Below are positions 42,361-53,479 of a stretch of 64,000 bases of DNA, in pieces. The position numbers were made by a program, and so were the translations under genes. The notes under the pieces are model-generated. The model made no database searches and was not told the origin of the DNA. It saw only the letters and a list, made by a program, of their open reading frames with translations. Position 1 is the stretch's first letter. Each line of letters begins with the position of its first letter. Source of the DNA: Procambarus clarkii (taxonomy: Eukaryota; Arthropoda; Malacostraca; Decapoda; Cambaridae); NCBI RefSeq assembly GCF_040958095.1, contig NC_091160.1, forward strand, positions 42,520,194 to 42,584,193, read 5' to 3'.

Positions 42361-42595
42361 AATATTGATTTTTTTTGTTTTTTTTTTGTTTTACTTTTCA
42401 AATGGAAACAATGCTTTAGATACAATGTAAGCTTCTACTTTCTATACTTTCTTTGTATATAATTCCAAAAGGTAAATGAAGTTGCTTTATTGTTCAGTGT
42501 GTTGAAGCTAAGTTGAAAAATAATTACTGTAATTTATTATCATACTTATTCTGAGTATCCTCTTGGTGATATTTTCTTGCTATGCTTAAGGCATA

Positions 42596-43450
42596 CAGGT
42601 AGTGGTGGTGCAGTTGTGGTGGCATACTGGTGCTGCTGTGGTATACAGGTAGTGGTGCAGTTGTGGCGGCATACTGGTGCTGCTGTGGTATACAGGTAGT
42701 GGTGCAGTTGTGGCAGCATACTGGTGCTGCTGTGGTATACAGGTAGTGGTGCAGTTGTGGCAGCATACTGGTGCTGCTGTGGTATACAGGTAGTGGTGCA
42801 GTTGTGGTAGTGGTGGCATACTGGTGCTGCTGTGGTATACAGGTAGTGGTGCAGTTGTGGCGGCATACTGGTGCTGCTGTGGTATACAGGTAGTGGTGCA
42901 GTTGTGGCAGCATACTGGTGCTGCTGTGGCATACAGGTAGTGGTGCTGCTGTGGTATACAGGTAGTGGTGCTGCTGTGGTATACAGGTAGTGGTGCAGTT
43001 GTGGCAGCATACTGGTGCTGCTGTGGTATACAGGTAGTGGTGCAGTTGTGGCAGCATACTGGTGCTGCTGTGGTATACAGGTAGTGGTGCAGTTGTGGCA
43101 GCATACTGGTGCTGCTGTGGTATACAGGTAGTGGTGCAGTTGTGGCAGCATACTGGTGCTGCTGTGGTATACAGGTAGTGGTGCAGTTGTGGCAGCATAC
43201 TGGTGCTGCTGTGGTATACAGGTAGTGGTGCAGTTGTGGTGGCATACTGGTGCTGCTGTGGTATACAGGTAGTGGTGCAGTTGTGGCAGCATACTGGTGC
43301 TGCTGTGGTATACAGGTAGTGGTGCAGGTGTGGCAGCATACTGGTGCTGCTGTGGTATACAGGTAGTGGTGCAGTTGTGGCGGCATACTGGTGCTGCTGT
43401 GCCATACAGGTAGTGGTGCAGTTGTGGCGGCATACTGGTGCTGCTGTGGC
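42596..43450. repeat. 47-nt minisatellite, about 18 units
   Basis: Unit contains GGTAGTGGTGCAGTTGTGGC and AGCATACTGGTGCTGCTGTG. It has a few shortened units (42930-42990). All three minus-strand frames are open across it (frames of 293-310 codons), because the unit has no stop on that strand and 47 is not a multiple of 3. These frames are not genes. Confidence 0.96.
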
Positions 43451-43500
43451 ATTATAGGATTGATGTGGCTGTAGAGGTATACAGCCACACCAATATTAGA

Positions 43501-43672
43501 ATGTTGACCAGACCACACACTAGAATGTGAAGGGACGACGACCTTTTGGTCCGTCCTGGACCATTCTTAAGTCGATTGTGATGAGGAAAAATCACAATCG
43601 ACTTGAGAATGGTCCAGGACGGACCGAAACGTCGTCGTCCCTTCACATTCTAGTGTGTGGTCTGGTCAACAT
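43501..43672. mobile_element. Foldback element with 82-nt arms
   Basis: Arms 43501-43582 and 43591-43672 are complementary with a few mismatches around an 8-nt loop. The ends are ATGTTGACCAGACC and GGTCTGGTCAACAT. Sequence continues to the right with a block (about 43673-43710) that does not pair. Likely a miniature inverted-repeat DNA element or a piece of one. No coding sequence. Confidence 0.8.
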
Positions 43673-43710
43673 ACTTTAGCCACGTTATTGTGACTCATCG
43701 TCTGCAATAC

Positions 43711-44520
43711 TAGAATGATTGTAATGCCCTTCAAAAAGACCTGGACAAAATAAGTATATGGAGCACCACTTGGCAAATGAAATTTAATGTGCATAAATGC
43801 CATGTTATGGAATGTAGAATAGGAGAACATAGACCCCACACAACCTATAAATTATGTGGAAAAATCTTTAAAGACTTCTAACAAAGAAAGAGAGCTAGGG
43901 GTGGTTCTAAATGGAAAACTATCACCTGAGGACCACATAAAGAACATTGTGCGAGGAGCCTATGCTACACTTTCTAACTTCAGAATTGCTTTTAAATACA
44001 TGGATGGCAAAATACTAAAGAAATTGTTCACGACTTTTGTAGGTCAAAGCTAGAATATGCAGCAGTTGTATGGTGCCCATATCTTAAGAAGCACATCAAC
44101 AAACTGGAAAAGGTGCAAAGACATGCCACTATGTGGCTCCCAGAGCTGAAGGGCAAGAGCTATGAGGAGAGGTTAGTGGCATTAAATATGCCAAAACTAG
44201 AAGATAGAAGAAAAAGAGGCAATATGATCACTATGTACAAGATAGCAACAGGAATCTATAAAATTGATATGGAAGACTTCCCGAGATCTGGAACTTCGAG
44301 AACAAGAGGTCATAGATTTAAACTAACTAAACAAAGGTGCTGAAGTAATATAAGAGAATTCACTTTCACAGAGTTGTAGACGGTTGGTACAAGTTAGGTT
44401 AGCAGGTGGGGAGAGGCCAAAACCATCGGTACTTTCAAAGCGTTATACGACAGAGTGCTGGGAAGACGGGACACCACGAGCATAACTCATCCTGTAACTA
44501 CACTTAGGTAATTACAGTGA
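43711..44520 (+). pseudogene. LINE ORF2 C-terminal fragment with 3' end
   Basis: Reads in three frames: DLDKISIWSTTWQMKFN, KERELGVVLNGKLSPEDHIK, then SYEERLVALNMPKLEDRRKRG and RGHRFKLTKQRC. These are post-RT blocks of a LINE ORF2. It ends in ACTACACTTAGGTAATTACA (to about 44517), an end repeated near 45590-45612 and, reversed, near 52115-52140. Confidence 0.82.
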
Positions 44521-45529
44521 TAGTAGTAATATCCAGTGCCAACTAGGAAAACTGATTCTTTCTTCGTTGGGTAGTGGACTGTAACTGTTATCTCATTGCT
44601 CCCTTGGTGGTTCTGTTTTAGGGTTTTGCAACAGGAATGGTGCTGCTTTCATATCTACCTGTCGAATAAAAATTACCACTTGGTAAAAATAAAAATATAT
44701 ATATATAATGCAACTAGCACTGATATGGTTATAAATTATTTTAGCCTATCCTTTTAATTCTGATATCTTGCCCACATAGGAATTATATTATAAACAATGA
44801 CAAGATTGGTTATTTAATTCTTATTGTTATGAACTTATCTATTGCAAATGTATACTTAAATTTATCTTCAAGCAATTGCAATATATTAAATATTTGTTAA
44901 ATATTGATTTACCTAGTTAGTAATTTTAATTAAGTGGCAAAGTAATTTACTACGTGAGGTGTGTTCATGAGCCCAGGGCATAACTGCCCCTATAATAAAT
45001 GTGGTTAGTGGCACAAGGAATTTGGATGCAAATCCCAAGAAACACCACCAACCTTCTTTATTTTGTTTTGTAATATGCAGGTTTGGAGCTCTGTCTTATT
45101 TAGCTAAGACTTAACTCTCTTGTTGGGCCACTGTATGTAGTGTTGTTCACTACCGTTGTTAAAGTGGTGTTATAATGGTGTCTGGGAGCTCCATCAGCTG
45201 TGGTCCAGTAGCACTAATCCACCTCAATTTCTTTATAATTTCATGCACTTAAATGGTGTGTGAACAATTTAATCAGTTTTGTGTGTAGTTTACACCACTA
45301 TACTAAGGTCCACGGATATAAAACGGCTAAAACTAAGCGTGTACGACTGCAGTGTGTCTTCTTGATGTGGTGTTTTGTTTACTGTATGTGAGGGAGTCTG
45401 GTGTCAGTGTGGCATCACACTTCTCTCACTGTTTATGCAAGACAAACACTCAAATCACTTTAAATCATTTGTCTTAATGATTTTATACATTTATGTGTAG
45501 TTTACACCACCGTATGAAGGTCCACAAAT
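44521..45529 (+). other. Iswi intron 3, no recognisable element
   Basis: AT-rich. A partial direct repeat ('gtgtagtttacaccac' at about 45283 and 45495) is the only regularity. Confidence 0.5.
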
Positions 45530-45612
45530 TCGTTATATGACAAAGAATGCTGGGGAGACGGGACACCGTGAGCGTAGCTCTCATCCTGTAACTACACTTG
45601 GGTAATTACAAC
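45530..45612 (+). mobile_element. LINE 3'-end fragment
   Basis: Matches 44430-44517: a GCTGGGGAGACGGGACACC block followed by CATCCTGTAACTACACTTGG. No coding part remains. Confidence 0.75.
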
Positions 45613-45785
45613 TCTATAAAATGGCTAAAATGAGCATGTACAACCATGGTGTACTACTTTAACCAAACGTATCTCTGGTTAAACAATTATTTATTGAGTA
45701 CAGTATACGTATTTATTTTGGAGTATTACCCTCCAAAATACACTGATTTATTTTGGAGTATTACCATGAAAATCCACTTTTTTAG

Positions 45786-46936
45786 ATGTTCTAGGTGTTG
45801 AGTTCTTGGCCTACAGCGATGACTGGTTGGTATGGGCTCCCACCCAGTCCACTTGTCTACTTGCCAGGGGTTTGGTTCTTTCCCATCTCTCTGGGTTCGG
45901 GTTTCTAGTGAACTGGAGGAAGTTCCATTTGGTTCCGTCCCAGGTTCGGATTTGGCTGGGCCTTGTCTGGGATTCTCGCACAGCGTTCATGTCTCTCCCT
46001 CCTGCGGCAGTGCTCCGGCTGAAGTCCCACCTTTATTCCTAGAGCAGAGCTCCTAGAACTGGAGCAGAGCTTCCTGTTCCTGAGGAAATCCCGGGTCACT
46101 CGGAGGTTGCTCGAGCAGCTGAGAGTTTGAACTTCATCATGCTGGTTTATCTGTTGGGTTGAGTTTGGCTTTGGTGTCTATTCTGGTTCCTTCGGGGCTG
46201 TCCCTTCCACTGCTCTCGCGATCACTGGGTTCGTCCACTTGGGGCCCTTGCGTCGGTTGCTGCGGATTCTTCTTCGGGTTTTTCAGGGTTCAATGCCTTG
46301 GCACCTTCCAGAACCCTCACTCAATGTATTCACGGACGCCTTGTCTCTCGACTGGGGTTTTGTGACCAGTGCTCACCAGACTGGCCAGGGGCAGTGGGCT
46401 CTGTCGGGCTCACAGCACGGTGTGGAAGTTTGCGGCAGTGTGGCTTTCGTTGCAGAGGAATCGGTTCGCTCGAGGCTCTACGATCCGGCTCCGTTTGGAC
46501 TGCGCCACAGTGGTTCGTTGCCTGAACCGAGGAGAGTCTTCGATCCTTGGCTCTTTGGGGCTGGTCGCTCTGAGTGGCTCTTCTGAGTTTTCGGGGTTTA
46601 TTTCTGTCTGGTCACGCCCCTGATGTGAAACAATGTCCTGGTGGATGGCCTGTCTACGTTCTTTCCCCATTCCAAGTAATGGACGGTCGACTCCGACTTC
46701 TTTAGTTGGATTTGCCAGACGTTCGGATCCCTGGAGGTGGACCTCTCTTCGCGTTGGCGTGGATGAGGCGCCGCCTGATATATGTGGCGCCCTTCCTCGA
46801 CTGCAAAGCCGTCGTGGTAGACGCTTTTCGGTAAGACTGTCGAGGTGAAGTTACCTGCACCTTCCCCGTCCCCCCGGTCCAGCTGTTGCTTCGGGTTCTA
46901 GCTCTGCTGGATTCGGCCTGGGTCTTGCAGGAGGTA
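45786..46936 (+). pseudogene. Isolated DIRS RT/RNase H fragment
   Basis: Begins in the RT with LAYSDDW at 45806-45826, where YLDDW is expected: the first Asp is kept and the Leu became Ser. It then reads LVWAPTQST, LGFLVNW-like and SQVRIWLGLVWD, the DIRS-type RT thumb. The RNase H part opens with WHLPEPSLNVFTDA (near 46300-46350; D kept, GS lost) and GWGFVTSAHQ-like. A stretch ending LLLRVLALLDSAW follows at about 46880-46925. Several frameshifts. No ITR or recombinase adjoins it, so it is a piece of a larger element, closely related to 52024-53460. Confidence 0.75.
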
Positions 46937-47215
46937 AGCACCAAGGGCCTCCTGAACCTCAGGTGGGGAAAAACAAGAAGAATGAAACCTCAGGAAGGAC
47001 AAATCCTAGGAGTCCAAGGGCACCCAGAAATGAACCCAAAGGGAAGCCGCACCCAACTCTATCTCATACAGGAAAGGTGGTTATGAAAATCTCCGCCCTC
47101 CAGCAATAACCCTTGCCCAGAAGGCACAATTGCCCAAGCAGAGTCAGAGCCTAATTGCTCCAAGTGGACTACCTCCTGAGCCCCGGGAACCCCCCAATTC
47201 AGGCACTGGAGCAGA
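46937..47215. repeat. Unclassified repeat-like segment
   Basis: Purine-rich on the + strand, joined directly to the DIRS fragment, with CCTCAGGTGGGG and CAGAAGGCACAATTGCC blocks. No match elsewhere in the window and no coding motif, so its type is open. Confidence 0.35.
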
Positions 47216-47489
47216 GCTGTCAAAAGAAATGTAATGCAAATGTTAATATTGAGGGGGATAATCTGCGTGCCAGGTATAAACAGCTAGAAAGCAAGGCATA
47301 CAGAGCTTGATTTCTCTCCTCTTTAGTCACTAATAGGTAAGCAATGGAGTATGTGTATTGGATATGGGAACAAATTTAAAATCTATTGTCTAGGATAATG
47401 CTTTGTACCATATAGATGCTATTACTGTTATGTTTTTAGAGGTGTTTATTTCTGCTCATTTTCATAGTTAAATTCTCTGTTCTTTCTAG
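47216..47489 (+). other. Intron upstream of exon 4
   Basis: AT-rich; ends in CTCTGTTCTTTCTAG. No other feature is supported. Confidence 0.65.
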
Positions 47490-47631
47490 ATACATGAAAC
47501 ATTTCCGTAATATTCCCGGTCCACACATGGTCATCGTGCCTAAGTCAACTCTTCGTAACTGGGAGAATGAATTCAAGAGATGGTGTCCTTCCTTACGAGC
47601 AGTATGTCTTATCGGCGACCAAGAAACTAGG
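47490..47631 (+). CDS. Iswi: ISWI chromatin-remodelling ATPase, exon 4 (helicase motif Ia region)
   Basis: 142 nt, phase 2 in, phase 0 out; donor GTAGGT at 47632. Joined to exon 3 it gives [15 protein letters not shown] followed by [19 protein letters not shown] and [14 protein letters not shown]. This is the continuous ISWI sequence after the Walker A motif, including motif Ia (VPKSTLRNW). Residue-level agreement with fly and vertebrate ISWI is very high. The next exon, expected to carry DVLLPGEWDV and the DEAH box, is not found before 64000, so intron 4 exceeds 16 kb. Confidence 0.97.
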
Positions 47632-47770
47632 GTAGGTTGTTTGTTAAAAAAAAAAATACTGATGTAGAACCCTATTTATATTAAAATTAACATCCATGTT
47701 TTTTTTATTATTAAAATAACTAGATTTGAAGAACTGTGAAGAATTAAAATTGAGATTATATTTTTGAAGC

Positions 47771-48716
47771 TTTTTCTGTACGTAACCCCATCGGCTCCCT
47801 GAAGCTATCTTTCTGAACAAATGCACAAGGGCCGTGATGAGGGTTTGAACTTACGCCCGGGATGATCCCAGATGCTTCCTTAGTCGAAAGATAGTCGGCT
47901 GTCTTTCTGATTAAATGCCATTCGACTTGAGAGTCATCCATCGCAGAGTTCTTCGTAAGCCTACTGGGGATCACAAGCCAGAACCTGGCCCCCTCAGAGA
48001 GGCAAAGGGAGCAATGGCCCATGAACACTTAACATGTAAAGTATGTCATCTTACCATCGACCAGGGAAGGTACCCAGAAACGTAGTAAAGTCTGACCTTT
48101 GGCCGGGATACGAGAGTAGAACTCCCAGAACCCCATCATGCAGGTAGGCAAATCAAAACAGACTACTGCTTGGTTGAAAAGTGCGACCTTTGTCCTCACA
48201 AATGCAAAAGAACTTCCCCAGAAAGCAAACAAACAAGCAAAACTTGATTTAATTAACCCCGCCTCTCTTCTACAGGGCGCAGTGGGAGCTGGCCTGGTTA
48301 AGTCAGGCCACCCCCATTCAGTTCCTGACTGATGTAATTGTTCTGAGTGGTCATTGTTGCTTTGGCTCTGTTCCCGTTTTCTCTGGTGTTTTTGCCCTTG
48401 TGGCGGTGTTATAAAACAGATGTGTGCATGTTGCTAGGAGTTTCGAGCACTGGAGCAGCATGCACCTAGAGCCACCTTCCCAAGGTGCTCTGGAAGTACT
48501 GCCCTTTGTTTCTCAGCTCATCATCTCTGGGGCATTTGGGAATCACATCCCGAACGTCCGAAGTGGGGTATTCCACCTTGCCCTCAGTAGGGGGTGTGGT
48601 TGTTGGCTGGTGAGGTGCACTATGGCTAATGCAGCCTACTTTTCAGCTATCAATGGTCAATATTTCTGCTTGTTTGCTGTTGTGGAGTTTTTTTTTTGTG
48701 TTTCACTTTTTCCTGG
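47771..48716 (+). mobile_element. DIRS-like retrotransposon D, left part
   Basis: TTTTCTGTACGTAACCCCATCGG near 47771 corresponds to the left DIRS terminus. The ITR is split by a SINE (47807-47945) and continues at 47946-48090. Interior follows to 48716, where DIRS-C is inserted. Blocks around 48440-48560 (GCATGCACCTAGAGCC, AAGTACTGCCC, GGGAATCACATCCCG) have counterparts at 49265-49370 in C. The element resumes at 54926. Confidence 0.75.
47807..47945 (-). mobile_element. tRNA-derived SINE in the DIRS-D left ITR
   Basis: Reverse strand carries CGGGCGTAAGTTCAAACCCT with a B-box-like GTTCAAACC, and a CACGGCCCTTGTGCAT stretch shared with 18655-18690. It lies between GGCTCCCTGAAGCTA and AGTTCTT of the ITR. 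Confidence 0.65.
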
Positions 48717-49150
48717 CTTTTCTGTGGGGAGCCCCTACGGCTCCCTGGAGCTTATCGGGCTAATGTATGTTATGTTAGACCGGGACATTAGCTAAAGGAG
48801 TTCAGACCTACCAGGGACCAGCGCCAGAACCTGGCCCCTTCAGAGAGGTTTCAGGGAGCAATGGCCCTGGAAAACCCCATATGGTTGGGGGTTTTCCTTA
48901 TCTGCCATCGACCGGGGTTAGGCACCCAGAAAGGTAGGCGTAACAAAACAAACCCCACATGGTAAGAAACTACAACAAAAACCGAACAGAGAGGTAGAAA
49001 ACTCCCTACAATCCCAAGGAAACTAGCAAACAAGCAAACATCACACTTTACTGCCGCGCCGATCGTCCGCACAGCCCTCCCCACCCCGGGAGGGGGAGGG
49101 GGGAGCCCCGGACCTACCGCGCCGGCTGCCAAGCTCCAGTTCGTTCGCTA
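48717..49150 (+). repeat. DIRS-C left inverted terminal repeat
   Basis: Starts TTTTCTGTGGGGAGCCCC. It is the reverse complement of 54455-54880 and is close to the ITRs of A and B in layout but diverged (GGACATTAGCTAAAGG instead of the A/B block). Confidence 0.88.
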
Positions 49151-51187
49151 ATGTCAACCGGGATTGACGCTTCTCTGGCCTCAGTTTCCTAGGCGGTGTT
49201 TGCCTTGTGTGGCGTTCACTGCCGTGTGTTGTGTTGTGCGGTGGCCAGGAGTACTTCATCAGTGCCGGGGCTGCATGTGCTTAGTGGCTGACTTCCCTAA
49301 GCGCCCTATGAGTACTGCCCTTGCGTTACAGGGTTATCTTCCCTGGGGCGTTCGGGAACCATTCCCGTAGAGGTTCTTGCTGCCCGGCATTTGCCTCGCC
49401 CTTGGGGCCAGCTGGGGCTTGGGGCCCTTGTTTGGCCCTGGGTAGGGATTGGTATTGTGCTGGTTAGGGCGTCAAGGTGTTGCACAGCCTGCCACCTAAG
49501 CGGCGGCCGGTTTCTGTTGCCTCTGGAGACGGTGTACTTTTGCAGGGTTTTTCTTTTGTTTTTAATTTTTCATGTCTGGTGGGGGTCTGCTTAAGGTGGT
49601 TATAGTTCCACTGGTAGTGTTTGGCGGCCTTCTGCTAGGCCCCCGTGATTGTACACGTCTCAGGGGTTTTCAGTGCTATATTCTACCCTCTTGTTTATGT
49701 TTGGGTTTCTTAACCGGTTAGCAACACCTTGCCCGGGCTTCCCGTAGTTGTTACCCTACGGGCCCTGGAAACCCCTGTCTGGGCTCGGGGGACCATTGAA
49801 TGTGTCTTCCGGGTTCCAACCCGTCTTGTACGGGATCGTTGGTTGCTGTTCCCTTGTCTCCGGGTGACAGTCGCCATTTTTACCTCCGTCATGCTGCCTG
49901 TTGGGTCACTGACACCTTGACCCGGAGTCTTGCGAGTGATTCTCTGCTTGTTCTCCAGTACTCTCCTGATGTTATTACTGTTCAGAGTACAGGCGGCATC
50001 CGTGTTGCAAGCTAGGTTAGGTTGCTGCAACATGCTAGGTTGGTTTCCCACTCGAATGCCCCGTGGCTGCCCCGTTTGGTTAGGTGCTGCTCGCCCCTTT
50101 CTCTCCATGTTCCCGGCTCCGGACTGTCTGCGGGTTTCGGGGTCGGGGCGGGGTTTAGTTGCGGCAGAGACTCGGGCGGTTTTCGGGGGCTGCCCCGTTT
50201 GGGTTGGGGACGGAGGTTTGAGCCTGTGCCTCCTGCCAAGGCTTCTGGGTTTTACCAGCGGCCCTTTCTTGTTGCCTTTCCCTTGGACTCTTGCTTTTCT
50301 TTAAGGGCGGAGGGCTTGGAGGACGGCTCTGCCCCGGGGCCTCTGTTGTTGGTTCCCGGGGCTGTGGGGGTTGCCTGCTAGCAGTTCTGGGGCGGTTTTG
50401 CCCCTTCCGGGGTTTTTCTGCTGTTGGGCGGCGTTTTTCGCCCTTCCAGTCTGCTAGCTTCCCACATTTGCTGGCGTGTTTTTGTGTATTTAGCGTCAGT
50501 CACAGCCCCTGCTGGCGGCCATTTTCGTCTGCCGGTTTCACGGCGTGGCCACCAGGGCGGCGTTGCGGTTTGTTTACATGCGTCTGGGTGTGCGAGCGAG
50601 CGTCTCTGGTGAGTTTTCAAATTTTTCAGGGTTTTTGTTCTCCTGTTGTCATTTCTTTGTTTTCTGGTGTTTTCTTGCCGTTGCCTGTTCCTCTGGGAAC
50701 GTTTGGGTGTTGATTTTGGGTCTGAGCCTATGGGTTTCGGCTCAGTGCCCCTGGCTGGTATGCTTGCTCCCACACCTTGCCCCTCGGTTTTCGGTCTGTT
50801 GGGACCGTTTTCCCAGGGCGTTCTGCTGGGGGCTGTGCTTTGCCTTTCAGTGGTGTTCTCCGCCGGCAAGTGTGGTGGTTGGGCTCTCCCTGGTTCGATT
50901 CTGGGTTCCTTTGGGTTCCTTGGTTTCGTTCTGGAGGTTTCTTCCTCTTGGGCCCCCTTTTGTGGGTTCAGGGGACTTTGTTTCCTCGTGTGACCCGGTT
51001 CTGCCTTTTGGGGTTCCGGGGTCTTTCTGGCTTGCAGACTGAGCTTTTTGGGTCTTGGCACATGTTGTGGTTGTGCTGGGACTTTGTGGTTTTGCTGTCG
51101 AGGTGGGCCTTTTGATGCAGTTTTGTGCCTTCTTTGCCTGGCCGGCGTAGTGCTCTCTGCCACTAGTCTGCGGCTTGTGCTTTTACA
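49151..51187 (+). pseudogene. DIRS-C 5' interior (possible gag region)
   Basis: GC-rich sequence with parallels at similar positions in A (25390-27000), B (36420-38050) and D (55070-55560): GTACACGTC...GGGGTT, CTTGCCCGGGCTTCCC, GTCTCCGGGTGACAG, and a CCTTGACCCGGAGTC block. In DIRS elements the gag-like ORF1 occupies this place, but I recognise no domain and no frame is clearly coding. Confidence 0.45.
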
Positions 51188-51605
51188 ATATATGTCCTCA
51201 CCTAGTTGTGCTTGTGGGGGTTGCGCTCTGGCTCCTTGGTCCTGCCTCTCAACCGTCCATCAACAGGTGTATAGGTGCCTGTGCCTGTTGGGCTCTGTCA
51301 TGTCTACATGTGACATTGTATGGGGGTCAGCCTCGTTACTTGTGTGTGGAGTCGCCACATTACTTCCTAGTGCTTTCCCGTTCCCATTCTGACACAAAAA
51401 ATTAATTCTATCTGTGGCTCTTTTGGGTACTCAGTTTCCACCTGTGTCCCCTAGTGTGTGTGCCCCTTGTGTTACATAGCCTGTCCTTATCAACCCTGTC
51501 GATTCCCTTGGGTATCTTGAATGTGGTGATCAGGTCTCCCCTCACTTCATCTTCCAGCGAAGTGTGGTTTCATTCCCGTAGTCTCTCCTCATGACTTCGG
51601 TAGTG
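51188..51605 (-). mobile_element. LINE ORF2 C-terminal fragment inside DIRS-C
   Basis: Reverse translation gives EERLRE, EDEVRGDLITTFKI, GIDRVDKDRLCNTRGTH and RGHRWKLSTQ, post-RT blocks of a LINE ORF2, followed by a 3' UTR. Same family as 39075-39535. Confidence 0.72.
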
Positions 51606-52023
51606 TACTTTTTCTTTCGGAAGGGGTTCTGTTCCCTTCTCTGTTGACTGGGCGCTGGGGGAGCAGCTTGCTCTGTTGCCTCTCGCTTGGTCCAGCTGTT
51701 GGTGGGCGCTTTGGGTTGTCTTCCGGCCTCTGCTGGCGTCGGGGGACGGCTTCTCCCCCTTGGGAGGGGTTCAGAGCTGGCGGGGTGGGCTTCTTCCCAT
51801 GCACTTCGTCATTTCCTCTTCGTGGGTGCGTGGGGCGTGGTCGCTCCACCCCATCCTTCTGGGCTTCCCGTCTGCTTTTTGCAGTCGTGAGCTTTTCCCG
51901 TCTGCTCTTTGCAGTCATGAGCTTTTCCCGTCTGCAGTTCTTCTGGACTACTTCAGTCTGTGCCCTGGATCCTCTGCCCTCCTCGGAGGACTGTTGTCTC
52001 CTGTTCGGATTCTGTTAGGGCCG

Positions 52024-52620
52024 GGTGCATGGATGGTGGCCCTGGACCTCCAGGTCACTTCTTGGCACGTTCCTCTCCAGTTTTTCTGGGGCTAGTACGG
52101 TTGGTAATTACCTGTGTGTACTTACCTAAGTGTAGTTACAGGATGAGAGCTACTCTCGTGGTGTCCCGTCTTCCCAGCACTCTTTGTCATATAATGCTTT
52201 GATTATACTTGTCATATTGTCATATAATGATTGTCATATGTCATAATGTCTTAATATGATTGTCATATAATGCTTTGGTGGTGGGGCTTCAGGTTTGCTG
52301 TTTTTATTGCCTTCCCTATTTTGTAACGGGCACTTGGTATACTCTTTGCATCTTTACCGGATCTTAGTGCCCTGTCTGCGTCTGAGATTCGGTGTCTGGC
52401 CTACCTCGACGACTGGCTGGAGTGGGCTCCCAGTCAGTCCGCTTGTCTGCTCGCCAGGGGATGGTTCTTTCCAGATCGCTGGGTTTGGTTTCCTGGTGAT
52501 CTGGAGGTTTTTCCATCTGTTTCCGTCCCGGGTTCGGACCTGGGCCTTGTTTCAGGCTCTTGGGCCCCTCATTGTCTTCCCTCCAGAAGTGTTACTGCGG
52601 CTGTGGTCCCGCCTTTGGCT
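52024..52620 (+). pseudogene. DIRS-C reverse transcriptase region
   Basis: GAWMVALDL at 52024-52050 is RT motif A of DIRS-type elements (Asp at the LDL). It is followed by WHVPLQ, then an insertion at 52098-52285. The RT resumes with FAVFIALPYFVTG-like sequence and reaches YLDDW at 52402-52416, the catalytic box with both Asp. After a frameshift the thumb continues to 52620. The N-terminal RT motifs (51640-52020) are only partly visible. Expected to copy the element RNA; inactive here. Confidence 0.78.
52098..52285 (-). mobile_element. LINE 3' tail inserted in the DIRS-C RT
   Basis: Reverse copy of the CTGTAACTACACTTAGG end seen at 44500 and 45600, followed by a run of TGTCATATAATGATT-like units (about 52180-52275) that may be its own tail expansion. 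Confidence 0.68.
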
Positions 52621-52829
52621 GTTCAGGAGGGGGTCCCGGGTTGCTCAGCGGTTGCTTGGGCGGTTGTGCGGGAGTTTGCACTTCGGCGTGCTTGTCTGCC
52701 CGCGGAGTCGGGTTTGGCTACGGCGTTGGTTGGTTCCTACGGAGACTCCCCTTCCGCCTCTTGCATTCCTTGGGTTCCTCTGGGGATCTGGTGTTGGTGC
52801 TGCGTCACCAGCTTCCTCCTTGGGGTTTT

Positions 52830-53460
52830 CGGGGTTCCGTGCCTTGGCACCTCCCCGAGCCTTCGCTCGATGTGTTCACGGACGGGTCGTCTCTCGGCTG
52901 GGGCTTTGTGACCAGTGCTCACCAGGTCGGCCGTGGTTGATGGAGTCTGTCTGTCCGTCGGGCTCACAGCCCGGTTCAGGTGTTCATGGCTGTCTGGTTT
53001 GCGCTTCGGAGGGTTTGGGTCACTAGGTACTCTACCATTCAGCTCTGTTTGGACTGTTCTCTGGTGGTTCTTGCCGGAACCACAGGGGGTTTGGTTAACC
53101 GTGTGGTTCGTGTCCGGGGTGTGTCCTGCGTCCTGGTGGACAGCTGTCTCGGTTCATTCCTCTTCGTGGGTTGGCCAGTCGTCGCCGATTCGTTTTGTTG
53201 GCTCTGTTGGGCTTATGGACTCCTGGCCATGGACGTCTTCGGGTCGGCGTGGTCTAGGCGTCGCCCGTTTTGTGGCGCCCTTCCCACCTGCGAGGACTTC
53301 ACGGTGGAGGCTTTCGGCAGGCCTGGTCGAGGTGGGGGTACCTGTACCTCTTCTCCCGGTCCAGTTGTTGCTTCGGGTCCTGGCTCGGTTTGCAGCCCAT
53401 TCCCACGAGAACAGTCCTTATGGTTCCATGGTGGCCGGCCTGACCTTCTTTTCAGACGCT
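52830..53460 (+). pseudogene. DIRS-C RNase H region
   Basis: Starts with WHLPEPSLDVFTDGSSLGWG, the first RNase H motif with Asp at 52881, then FVTSAHQVGRG. A frameshift follows and the rest is spread over frames to about 53460: a CLDCS-like block, LVDSCLGS and, at the end, VQLLLRVLARFAAHSHE. This RT-RNase H order is normal for DIRS. The isolated piece at 45786-46936 has the same end (LLLRVLALLDSAW). Confidence 0.72.
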
Positions 53461-53479
53461 GCTTGATAGGTGTCCGTAT

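Noticed and set aside
42524..43518. Minus-strand frames of 293-310 codons rich in His, Tyr and Thr
   Set aside because: A 47-nt minisatellite read backwards; three frames are equally open.
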